Positions 46,628 to 54,702 of a stretch of DNA of 64,000 nucleotides are shown here, in pieces (the first letter of the stretch is position 1; every line of letters begins with the position of its first letter). Both the position numbers and the translations under genes were made by a program. The notes under the pieces were generated by a model, which saw nothing but the letters and a program-made list of their open reading frames with translations, had not been told where the DNA came from and ran no database searches. Source of the DNA: Listeria booriae (GTDB lineage: Bacteria; Bacillota; Bacilli; Lactobacillales; Listeriaceae); assembly GCF_000766865.1 (NCBI RefSeq), contig NZ_JNFA01000002.1, positions 1-64,000 of the forward strand, written 5' to 3'.

Positions 46628-47709
46628 TGAAAAAACAACTCCTTATTATTCTAGCTGGAATTCTATTTGCAGGAAGCTTCGCGTTTCAACCAGTACACGC
46701 TTCAAAAATCGTCGAATCCGATCGAGAAGTCAATCAACTCGATGAAGCTGGAAGCCTCGCCAAATATCATGACAACGATATTAACGGTAAAAACATTAAA
46801 ATTGCGATTCTAGACACAGGTATCGATACGACCAATCGTGATTTGACATTCAAAAAAGCGATTAATTTCACGTCTGCCGATAGCGCTGATTTCACCGACA
46901 GAAATGGCCATGGAACGAAGATTGCTGGTATTATTGGCGCTCGTAAAAATGGCGAAGGACTTATCGGCATCGCGCCTAATTCCGAACTATATATTGCAAA
47001 AGTCGCCAATGACAGTGGAAAAGTAGCTTTTGAAGAAGTAATTAAAGGTTTGAATTGGGCTGTCCAGCAGAAAGTTGATATTATTAATATTAGCCTCGAG
47101 TTCGGAAAAGGGAACGAAGCGCTGAAAGAGGCCATTGATAACGCGGTCGAGCATGATATCATTGTCGTTGCCTCAGCGGGAAACATTCGCGCAGAAGGAG
47201 ATACATTTAAAGCTTACCCCGGCGCGTATCCTGATGTTATTTCTGTCGGCATGTTGAATGTACACGGCCAGATTTATGCCGATGAATTTAAAGAGAAGAA
47301 AGTGGATGTTTATGCTCCTGGTGAAGATTTAACAAGCACCTATTTCGATAACAAAATGACGTTAGATACAGGCGTTTCCTATGCAACAGCATACGCGTCA
47401 GGTTACGCGGCGCTAGTGATGGAAGACAAGTTATCACGCGACGAGTCAATAAGCCGAGAGAGTCTGCTTAAAACAATGAAAGCGGATTTGAATCAAGGTA
47501 TTAATGGTACGCCGTGGTATGTATACACTGGACTTGTCCTGAATATCGTTACTGTTTGCGCGTTACTTGGTTTAGTCATCTACAGCCTTTTGTATCGCCG
47601 CAAAACACTTCCAAAAAAATGGTCGACAAAAATCATCTGGGTAGTGATTGCGAGTCTTGTTTTTATAAATGTTATCGGACGCGTCATAGTTTATATTTTA
47701 AGTTCCTAA
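46624..47709 (+). CDS. Membrane-anchored subtilase (S8 serine protease)
   Basis: 361 residues from ATG 46624, overlapping the stop of the precursor gene. Signal peptide to about residue 26, then a subtilisin-type domain: Asp64 in AILDTGID, His96 in NGHGTKIAG, oxyanion Asn in ASAGN, Ser252 in TGVSYATAYASG. Two C-terminal hydrophobic segments (about 301-322 and 338-358) hold it in the membrane. There is no room for the usual I9 propeptide. This layout matches dedicated processing proteases of secreted peptides (compare LanP or the mycosin type). Likely substrate: the upstream precursor. It is not in the L. monocytogenes locus as I recall it. Confidence 0.88.
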   Translation: MMKKQLLIILAGILFAGSFAFQPVHASKIVESDREVNQLDEAGSLAKYHDNDINGKNIKIAILDTGIDTTNRDLTFKKAINFTSADSADFTDRNGHGTKIAGIIGARKNGEGLIGIAPNSELYIAKVANDSGKVAFEEVIKGLNWAVQQKVDIINISLEFGKGNEALKEAIDNAVEHDIIVVASAGNIRAEGDTFKAYPGAYPDVISVGMLNVHGQIYADEFKEKKVDVYAPGEDLTSTYFDNKMTLDTGVSYATAYASGYAALVMEDKLSRDESISRESLLKTMKADLNQGINGTPWYVYTGLVLNIVTVCALLGLVIYSLLYRRKTLPKKWSTKIIWVVIASLVFINVIGRVIVYILSS

Positions 47710-47713
47710 TCAA

Positions 47714-47756
47714 AAAAAGAGTCCAACTATGTTTCATACATAGCTGGGCTCTTTTT
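47714..47756. terminator. Bidirectional terminator subtilase / LytTR operon
   Basis: AAAGAGTCCAACTATGT pairs with ACATAGCTGGGCTCTTT (one G-T and otherwise complete) across TTTCAT-type loop. T-runs on both strands. Confidence 0.92.
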
Positions 47757-47759
47757 GCG

Positions 47760-48212
47760 CTACTCCTTATTCATCTTCGTGAGCTTCCGATTAATCATTT
47801 TCAGTTCTAATTTTTGATAGAAATAAATGGAGAAATATAGGACGAGCATCAGGCCAGTGAAGAAAATATTAATAAACCAAAGCGGTGCCAAGTCAATCTG
47901 ATAAAAGGCGACTCCAATTAAATACGGCACATTGATGGAGAGCAAATAACACACATAAATCAGGAGAAATCGGACATATTCTTTCTTGAAATCGATATAG
48001 ATAAACACGAATGAAATCCCGCAGAACAAGCCAATCCAAAAATACATGCCTTGGTTTAGCAACATGCTGCTGTAGGTCATCAATGAGTTATCCGTAAGCC
48101 CCACATCGGTCCAGATATTTAATTGAAAAACGTTCTGCAGTAGAAATTTGACGGTGAAACTAATGCCGACGCCGATGAATGCGTTCATAATAATTTTCGG
48201 AAATAACTTCAT
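47760..48212 (-). CDS. DUF3021-type membrane protein
   Basis: 150 residues, four hydrophobic segments, C-terminal basic coiled tail (KLELKMINRKLTKMNKE). DUF3021 proteins are almost always encoded next to a LytTR regulator and are thought to restrain or sense for it (LytTR regulatory system membrane inhibitors). It follows the LytTR gene by three bases. Matches lmo0984. Confidence 0.87.
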   Translation of the reverse strand: MKLFPKIIMNAFIGVGISFTVKFLLQNVFQLNIWTDVGLTDNSLMTYSSMLLNQGMYFWIGLFCGISFVFIYIDFKKEYVRFLLIYVCYLLSINVPYLIGVAFYQIDLAPLWFINIFFTGLMLVLYFSIYFYQKLELKMINRKLTKMNKE

Positions 48213-48215
48213 GAC

Positions 48216-48674
48216 TCAGCCTCCTAACACTTTCGTTTTGAAGTGCTTCATGTAACTGCGCGTCAGCACTTGGCGGTAATTGGTATCTTTGAAAAACACG
48301 GTCATCGTGGCGTTAATGCCAAGTTCGACTTTTTCGATTTTTTTAATGTTGGCGATGCACCATTTGCTAATTTGGATAAATTTCGTCTCGCCGACCAGTT
48401 CGTTTATTTCATAGAGGCGCTGCTTGACGCGGTAACGATTTTCAGAGGTCACCGCGCTAACGATCTCGCCTTCTGATTCAAAAAAGAGAATCGTGTCTAA
48501 ATCTAAAATATACGTTGCTTCGTTATGCGTACCAATAATCTGGTTTTCGTTCGTTGTTTTGGCATTTAGGGCATGCAGTGCGTTAACGATCTGCAAAACT
48601 TCTGGATTTGTTGCCCCGCCACGGATTAGCACTTCTATTTCTTTGGAATCGGTGTATTCAATACTAATCTTCAA
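48216..48674 (-). CDS. LytTR-type DNA-binding regulator
   Basis: 152 residues without a receiver domain. The C-terminal LytTR domain (about 50-150) contains ILDLDTILFFESEGEIVSAV and KFIQISKWCIANIKKIEKVE. Start is TTG 48674, seven bases after GGAGGGG. Forms a two-gene module with DUF3021 and probably controls its own operon, which begins with the ABC ATPase: two direct repeats with 21-bp phase lie just upstream of the operon promoter. Equivalent to lmo0985. Confidence 0.9.
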   Translation of the reverse strand: MKISIEYTDSKEIEVLIRGGATNPEVLQIVNALHALNAKTTNENQIIGTHNEATYILDLDTILFFESEGEIVSAVTSENRYRVKQRLYEINELVGETKFIQISKWCIANIKKIEKVELGINATMTVFFKDTNYRQVLTRSYMKHFKTKVLGG

Positions 48675-48700
48675 TAGGTTCCCCTCCGCCGTTCATTCTG

Positions 48701-49585
48701 TTATCTAGTATATCGTTTTTTTGCAAAGGAGACTAGCAGGAATGCGAAAATAATGACTGTGATGCTTGCGATAAAGAGTGCCAAATCGGATGTGGACCAG
48801 AGTGTGTCGAAGGATTCTGCTCGCAAGCCATAGAAAACAGCTAATTGATCTTGTTGTAGGCTCGGTGCTTTGGCGAAAAGTTGCTGGAATTCCTCGCTGG
48901 CCAGTAATTCGCGGAGCCAGACGCTCATACTCATATAGGGATTCCAGAAAATAATTTTTTGCATGAAGTCGGGGAGTGTGCCGATGGGGATATACATGCC
49001 AATTAGGAAGCCCATCAAGGTGTTCAACACGATTTGCACGGAAGAGAAGGATTTGGCGGTTTTCATGAAAGTCACGATGAACATCGCTAAAATGGCGGAA
49101 AAAATCGTGCCGAGAATAATCACGCCAACTGCTGCAAATAGGGAACTTGCGGGAATTAGGTAACCTTGTTGACACAAAATCAGCAGCGTACCGATAATGA
49201 GGGAACCGATGCCGAATAATAACGCGATGAGGACGGCTTGAATACAGTAACTCACAATAATTTTCACTTTGCTTAATGGGAAAATTTGCACGTCGCTACC
49301 ATTGTATTTCATATCATCAATGAAAATCGCCATCGCATTGAACGTTGCGCCGAAAATAATTAAGGTAATTTGCCCAGCTAGGAACCACGTACAAACAAAA
49401 GTTACTGCCTCGGTTCTATCGGTATCAGCCATAGCCGCAACAAGCGAATCGACTTGTGTATCAAAAATAAAAAAGGCGTACAACATCACAACAATAATGC
49501 TCGATAAACAAGTGAAAATAATGTTTCCCTTATCTGCAAAATAAATACACATGTGGCGTTTTACTAAAATCAGCAGTTCTCTCAT
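48701..49585 (-). CDS. ABC-2 type transporter permease
   Basis: 294 residues with six hydrophobic segments, ABC-2 export permease fold (NPYMSMSVWLRELL motif between TM5 and TM6). Partner of the ATPase, whose stop overlaps this start by four bases. Such exporters next to LytTR/DUF3021 modules are linked to bacteriocin self-protection or drug efflux. Equivalent to lmo0987. Confidence 0.9.
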   Translation of the reverse strand: MRELLILVKRHMCIYFADKGNIIFTCLSSIIVVMLYAFFIFDTQVDSLVAAMADTDRTEAVTFVCTWFLAGQITLIIFGATFNAMAIFIDDMKYNGSDVQIFPLSKVKIIVSYCIQAVLIALLFGIGSLIIGTLLILCQQGYLIPASSLFAAVGVIILGTIFSAILAMFIVTFMKTAKSFSSVQIVLNTLMGFLIGMYIPIGTLPDFMQKIIFWNPYMSMSVWLRELLASEEFQQLFAKAPSLQQDQLAVFYGLRAESFDTLWSTSDLALFIASITVIIFAFLLVSFAKKRYTR

Positions 49586-50493
49586 AGTGATTCAGCTCCT
49601 TTCTCACTGATGAAATGGACGAAAACATCATCAAGTGTGCCTAATTTAACTTCGAATGTTTCGATGAACGCATCGGCTTGCTTAATGATTTGGATACTTT
49701 CTTTGGCATGTGCTAACGAAATGATGTAGTTGCCACGGTCGATAGTGTAAGGAATCGCGTAGCTTTGAAGCATGGAGGCTAGAGCTTTCGGATGTTTAGG
49801 CACGAGTAGTAGCGTATCTTTGGCAAATTGTTGTTTTAGTTCGGTTGGGGTTCCTTGGGCAACAATTTCGCCTGCGTTTAGTAAAATCATTTGTTCGGCG
49901 ATCTCTGCTTCTTCTAAATAATGTGTCGTTAGGAAAATAGTGACTTGACGCTCGCTACGGATTTGAGCAATCATTTTCCAAATATCTTGGCGACTTTGCA
50001 CATCGACGCCAGTTGTTGGTTCGTCGAGGAAAAGGATTTTCGGTTGGTGCAAGAGTGTGACGGCGATATCAATTTTGCGTTTTTGGCCGCCAGAGAGTTT
50101 TTTATAACGCCGTTTTGCAATCTCGCGCATGCCGATAAAATCGAGCATTTCGAGAACACGTTCTTTGGCTTGTGCTTTCTTATAATGCATTTGCGCGCGA
50201 ATCATCATGTTTGTTTCGATGGAAAGTTCGTCGTCTAGCACGTGGTCTTGGAAGACAATCCCGATGTCGCGGAAGTAGTTGGCGTCGGTTTTGGAAATCT
50301 CCTGATTATTAATAAGAACGGTGCCTTGGCTTGCGGGAATCCGCTTCGTTAAAATATCGAGCAATGTGGATTTTCCAGCACCATTCGCGCCAATCATAGC
50401 GAAGAAAGCGCCAGAATCGACGTGGAAGTTGATGTCTTTTAATGCTTGGAAGGAGTGATAGTTTTTGCTGATGTGATTGCATTGTATTTGCAT
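49582..50493 (-). CDS. ABC transporter ATP-binding protein
   Basis: 303 residues. Walker A GANGAGKST, signature LSGGQKRK, Walker B ILFLDEPTTG and the switch His in FLTTHYLEEAE. The C-terminal 80 residues are a DrrA-type regulatory extension. First gene of the ABC-LytTR-DUF3021 operon. RBS AAAAAGGAG. Equivalent to lmo0986. Confidence 0.93.
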   Translation of the reverse strand: MQIQCNHISKNYHSFQALKDINFHVDSGAFFAMIGANGAGKSTLLDILTKRIPASQGTVLINNQEISKTDANYFRDIGIVFQDHVLDDELSIETNMMIRAQMHYKKAQAKERVLEMLDFIGMREIAKRRYKKLSGGQKRKIDIAVTLLHQPKILFLDEPTTGVDVQSRQDIWKMIAQIRSERQVTIFLTTHYLEEAEIAEQMILLNAGEIVAQGTPTELKQQFAKDTLLLVPKHPKALASMLQSYAIPYTIDRGNYIISLAHAKESIQIIKQADAFIETFEVKLGTLDDVFVHFISEKGAESL

Positions 50494-50517
50494 GGTTTTT
50501 GGCTCCTTTTTTAGAGA

Positions 50518-50589
50518 TAGTATAGCAAGGAGCAGGATAGCTGTGGATGAATTTTGGATGAGTTGCAGTTGTAGGGGGGTGAGTTACAG
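50518..50589 (-). promoter_or_regulatory. LytTR operon promoter with phased direct repeats
   Basis: On the minus strand the -10 is TATACT (50523-50518) with a poor -35 (TCCACA). In plus-strand terms TGAGTTGCAG (50559-50568) recurs as TGAGTTACAG (50580-50589), a 21-bp offset, two helical turns, directly upstream of the weak -35. This is the arrangement of LytTR activator sites. Confidence 0.65.
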
Positions 50590-50656
50590 CCGATTGATGT
50601 TTTTTCATGTTTTACGCCACTAAGAAAATTCAGAAATATAATAGGAAATCACAATC

Positions 50657-50670
50657 TGTTATCGTTAACA
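50657..50670 (+). promoter_or_regulatory. LacI-type operator, copy 3 (pullulanase)
   Basis: TGTTATCGTTAACA differs by only one or two bases from the two sites in the maltodextrin cluster 43 kb upstream. It precedes the pullulanase -35 by 13 bp, as at mdxE. Confidence 0.7.
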
Positions 50671-50682
50671 GCTTAATTTAGG

Positions 50683-50734
50683 TTGATTTTAACAGATAGG
50701 CCTGTCTATAATCTAACATGAGTAAGCGCTTTCT
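50683..50734 (+). promoter_or_regulatory. Pullulanase promoter and cre-like site
   Basis: TTGATT (50683-50688), 18-bp spacer, TATAAT (50707-50712). AGTAAGCGCTTTCT (50721-50734) has the CcpA-site core AANCGNTT with the outermost bases changed, and would act as a roadblock just after the transcription start. Confidence 0.65.
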
Positions 50735-50760
50735 ACAAAAATAGAAAAGGGGTTAGAAAC

Positions 50761-53700
50761 TTGAAGAAAATGTTGCGTAAGTATCTTGTCGCCATTTTAG
50801 TTGTTTTATTTGGTGTGCAGAGTTTTGGGGTTGGCATACAGGGATTTGCCGAGGAAAATAGTGTACCGAAAAGTGATGTGAATCAGCAGGTTAAAACGCT
50901 TGCGGGTTCGGTTAATGATGATGTTTTAGCGGAGAATCGTGCGAGTAAAACGAAGGTCATTGTTCACTACAATCCGAAAGATCAGGCCAGCAAAGATTGG
51001 CAAATGTGGGTGTGGAATAATGACGGAGTTGCAGGGCATGAGGTGGCTTTTGAGGATACGAATGGTTATGGGGAGTACTCAAAAATTGCCGTTCTTGACG
51101 CGGACGGGATTCAAAATGAACTTGGTTTCTTGATTAAAAATGGCTCTGGATGGGGCGGCGACCGTGATATTCCAAGTGATCGCTACATTTCTACGAAGGA
51201 AGGTATTACGGAAGTTTGGCTGGAGTACGGAAACGCGGATATTGCGACGAAACCTGCGAATGTAGCGGATTTGCCGAAGCATGAGGCGCTGGATGTGACA
51301 TTCTATTATCACCGAGATGATAATGATTACAACAACTGGTTTGTGCATGCTTGGGCGGATGGTGCGACGGGGACTCAGACGGTGAATTTTACGGATGGGG
51401 AAACGGACGGGGATTGGCAGTCAGTGAAGGCGACGTTTGATGCTGGAGCGGGTGCTAGTTTGTCTGACCTCGGTTTTATTATTGCGAATAATGCGGACGG
51501 GGATTGGAAGAAGGACGGGACAGATGACGACCGAATGATTTATTTGTTTACGGACGATGGCAAGGCGGAAGTTTGGATTGTGAGTGGGGATAAGACGAAT
51601 TATCGGAATCCAAATTTTGCGGATGCGACGAAGCAAATAAAGACGGCGAGTTTGGCGAGTTTTAGAGAAATTAAGGTGACGCTGAATCGTGATGTGACGG
51701 ATTTAGACTTGACGGATGCGGTGACGCTTGATGAGGACGGCGCGCCTGTTGCGATTTCGGGGATTCGGAAGGATTCGGCGAATGGACATGTGTTTTATGT
51801 AGAGACGAGTCAGGATTTGCCGATTCAGACGGCTTTGACGGTGAAAGTGGATGGCTTCGGTGAGAAATTGATTGATACGACAAGCATTGTGCGGAATCCG
51901 GAGTTTGATGCGAAATATGCGTATACTGGATCGGAGCCGCTAGGTGCGACTTACCAGGCGGAACAAAGTGTGTGGAGACTCTGGGCTCCGACGGCTGCGC
52001 AAGTGAAGTTGACGGTGTATCAAGATAGTATGCCGAACAGTCCTGTGGCGCAAAGTTACGATATGACGCCAAAAGCGCAAGGTATTTGGGAATTTAGCGC
52101 AAAAGTGCCATCTGGGACGGCGTACACGTACGATTTAGTTTTTGCAGACGGGAAGAAAACGGTGTCGCAAGATCCGTATGCTAAAGCTGCAACGGCGAAT
52201 GGAAATCGTTCTGTCATTTTAGATCCGGCGGAAATGGTGCCAGCGAATTGGGAAACGAGTCGCATGCCGGCATTTACGAACCCAACGGATGCAATTATTT
52301 ATGAAATGCATATTCGTGATTTTTCGATTGCTAATAAAGATACGGTGAATAAAGGGAAGTATTTAGGTGTCATTCAAGAAGGAACGAAGACGGCAAATGG
52401 TGATCCAACAGGGATTGATTATTTGAAAACATTAGGCATTACCCATGTTCAAATTTTGCCGATGTTTGATTATGCTTCTTTAAATGAGGAAAACCATCAA
52501 AGCGCGTCGGAACAGTTGGGGGCATTGCCTTACAATTGGGGTTATGATCCGAAGAATTACAATGTTCCGGAGGGTAGTTATAGTACGAATCCATACAATC
52601 CTGCAACGCGTATACAAGAGGCAAAACAAATGGTACAAGGATTGCATAGCAACGGTTTACGTGTGATTATGGACGTTGTTTACAATCACGTTTTTGACGC
52701 TGGAGCGCATTCGTTTGAGAAAACGGTTCCGGGTTATTATTTCCGCTATGGCAGCGATGGCAAGCTTTCGAACGGGACAGGTGTAGGAAATGACACGGCT
52801 TCGGAGCGCCAGATGATGCGTAAATACATGGTTGACAGTGTTGCGTATTGGGCGAAAGAATACCATATGGACGGCTTCCGTTTTGATTTAATGGGGATTC
52901 ATGATGTCGATACGATGAATGCCATCAAAGCAGAACTGAACAAAATCGACCCATCGATTATCGTGCTTGGCGAAGGCTGGGATTTAAATACACCGCTAGA
53001 TGCTGATAAAAAAGCGGATCAGAAAAATGCGTCCAAAATGCCAAACATCGCGCACTTTAACGACTCCATTCGTGATGCTATCAAAGGTAGCACATGGGGC
53101 GGACATGAAGCAGAGCCTGGTTTTGTCAATGGGGCGCAAGGAAAAGAAGCACTTCTTGCTGAAAATATACTAGCCGGCAGTTTGCGCGATCAAGGCCAAG
53201 GCGTTTACGATTTTTCTAATCCTGGCCAAGTTGTGCAGTACGCAGAAGCCCATGATAACCTAACGCTTTGGGATAAATTATCGTATTCAAATCCTAACGA
53301 CACGGACCAAGACAAGAAGAAAATGCAACAACTAGCAACGGATATTGTTTTGCTGTCACAAGGTGTACCTTTCATTCATGCGGGACAAGAATTTTTCCGT
53401 ACGAAAGATCAGGACGAGAACAGTTACCAATCCAGTGACGCGATTAATAAGCTCGATTGGGAACGGTACGCAGAAAACATAGACGCTGTGAAAAACACAG
53501 AAGCGGTTATGAAACTTCGCAATACGGAGCCACTTTTCAGATTGACGAATTATGCTGACATCAATCAAAAAATGAAGATTATCAAGCAAGACGATGATGT
53601 TGTAGGCTACGAATTAAAGGATAGCGACAAGTCGTATGTTGTACTTTTCAATGCGAATAAAACGGCAAAAGAAGTTGCGATTCCAGCGAACCAATATCAC

Positions 53701-54612
53701 GTGGAAATCGGCGACACAACAACGAATTTAGCGGCACAAGTAAGCAGCGTCGAAGTCCCAGCGCTATCCACGCTCGTTTTGAAAAATGGTGAGGCGAGTC
53801 GTTTCACAATCAACGCAACGGCTGGAAAAGGCGGTACCATCACACCTAGCGGTAGCGCAAGTTATGATGCTGGCGCGAAACCAAGCTATACTTTCCAAGC
53901 AGACACCGGTTACCGCGTGGCTCAAGTCCTAGTAGACGGAACTGCGGTTTCTATCACAGAAAACCAATATACTTTCGCAGCGTTATCTGCAGGACACACT
54001 ATCGAAGTACAATTCGAAAGCTTGGCGAAAACCAATCACATCGAGAGCTTGGACAAAATAACATTGCCATTAGCCGACTTACAAGCCAAAGCAACGAAAG
54101 CAGAAAAAACAGCCTATCTACTACAAAAACTAAAAGCACATGGCTACTATCAATATGATGGCGATGCAAAAACGCATGATTTAGACGTAGTGCTCGACTT
54201 AGCGAACTTCAATTGGGACGAGCCAAAAGCTGGTGTATACGATGGAACGCTGAGCTTAGCAGGCGACATGACAGCGAGAATCGCAACGACAAAACAAGTA
54301 CAAATTACCTTGACAAAAGCGGCGCCACAACCAGTACCAGAAGAGCCAAACGTACCAGGAACGAACCCAAATCCGACAGAAAACGTTACGAATAACGGCA
54401 CAAACGGTGGTATAAATGGTGGCACAACTATTGTCACACCAGGCAACAATCAAGATGTTCAACCAGTTGATGAAGAAAAGGCACCAAACGAGGAAAATCT
54501 ACCGACAACAGGAGACGAAGCGGTTTCTCTACAATGGTTAGCATTAGGCGCATTCTTGATCTTAATTAGCGGAACGTATCTTGTCATTGCCCGCAGAAAA
54601 CGAAGCAATTAA
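50761..54612 (+). CDS. pulA: Cell-wall-anchored type I pullulanase
   Basis: 1283 residues, TTG start with AAAAGGGG upstream (ATG 50770 is an alternative). Signal peptide ends near residue 30. Two CBM41/PUD starch-binding domains (about 60-165 and 175-270, with YNPKDQ and YYHRDDNDYNNW), an Ig-like linker (to about 370), CBM48 (about 385-475, SVWRLWAPTAAQVKLTVY) and a GH13 barrel with YNWGYDPKNY, DGFRFDLMG (Asp709), VLGEGWD (Glu738) and AEAHDN (Asp832). A bacterial-repeat domain (FTINATAGKGGTITPSG) and another small domain follow, then LPTTG (from 1247), helix and RRKR. It debranches pullulan, starch or glycogen at the cell surface. Absent from this place in L. monocytogenes as I recall; its promoter ties it to the maltodextrin regulon. 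Confidence 0.95.
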   Translation: MKKMLRKYLVAILVVLFGVQSFGVGIQGFAEENSVPKSDVNQQVKTLAGSVNDDVLAENRASKTKVIVHYNPKDQASKDWQMWVWNNDGVAGHEVAFEDTNGYGEYSKIAVLDADGIQNELGFLIKNGSGWGGDRDIPSDRYISTKEGITEVWLEYGNADIATKPANVADLPKHEALDVTFYYHRDDNDYNNWFVHAWADGATGTQTVNFTDGETDGDWQSVKATFDAGAGASLSDLGFIIANNADGDWKKDGTDDDRMIYLFTDDGKAEVWIVSGDKTNYRNPNFADATKQIKTASLASFREIKVTLNRDVTDLDLTDAVTLDEDGAPVAISGIRKDSANGHVFYVETSQDLPIQTALTVKVDGFGEKLIDTTSIVRNPEFDAKYAYTGSEPLGATYQAEQSVWRLWAPTAAQVKLTVYQDSMPNSPVAQSYDMTPKAQGIWEFSAKVPSGTAYTYDLVFADGKKTVSQDPYAKAATANGNRSVILDPAEMVPANWETSRMPAFTNPTDAIIYEMHIRDFSIANKDTVNKGKYLGVIQEGTKTANGDPTGIDYLKTLGITHVQILPMFDYASLNEENHQSASEQLGALPYNWGYDPKNYNVPEGSYSTNPYNPATRIQEAKQMVQGLHSNGLRVIMDVVYNHVFDAGAHSFEKTVPGYYFRYGSDGKLSNGTGVGNDTASERQMMRKYMVDSVAYWAKEYHMDGFRFDLMGIHDVDTMNAIKAELNKIDPSIIVLGEGWDLNTPLDADKKADQKNASKMPNIAHFNDSIRDAIKGSTWGGHEAEPGFVNGAQGKEALLAENILAGSLRDQGQGVYDFSNPGQVVQYAEAHDNLTLWDKLSYSNPNDTDQDKKKMQQLATDIVLLSQGVPFIHAGQEFFRTKDQDENSYQSSDAINKLDWERYAENIDAVKNTEAVMKLRNTEPLFRLTNYADINQKMKIIKQDDDVVGYELKDSDKSYVVLFNANKTAKEVAIPANQYHVEIGDTTTNLAAQVSSVEVPALSTLVLKNGEASRFTINATAGKGGTITPSGSASYDAGAKPSYTFQADTGYRVAQVLVDGTAVSITENQYTFAALSAGHTIEVQFESLAKTNHIESLDKITLPLADLQAKATKAEKTAYLLQKLKAHGYYQYDGDAKTHDLDVVLDLANFNWDEPKAGVYDGTLSLAGDMTARIATTKQVQITLTKAAPQPVPEEPNVPGTNPNPTENVTNNGTNGGINGGTTIVTPGNNQDVQPVDEEKAPNEENLPTTGDEAVSLQWLALGAFLILISGTYLVIARRKRSN

Positions 54613-54702
54613 GATACCATTATTTTTCACCAAACACTATCTCAAAAACATCCAAATATGATATACTAGTGAAATGTGAGTTAGTCTAGGAGGAATTTTA
54701 AA

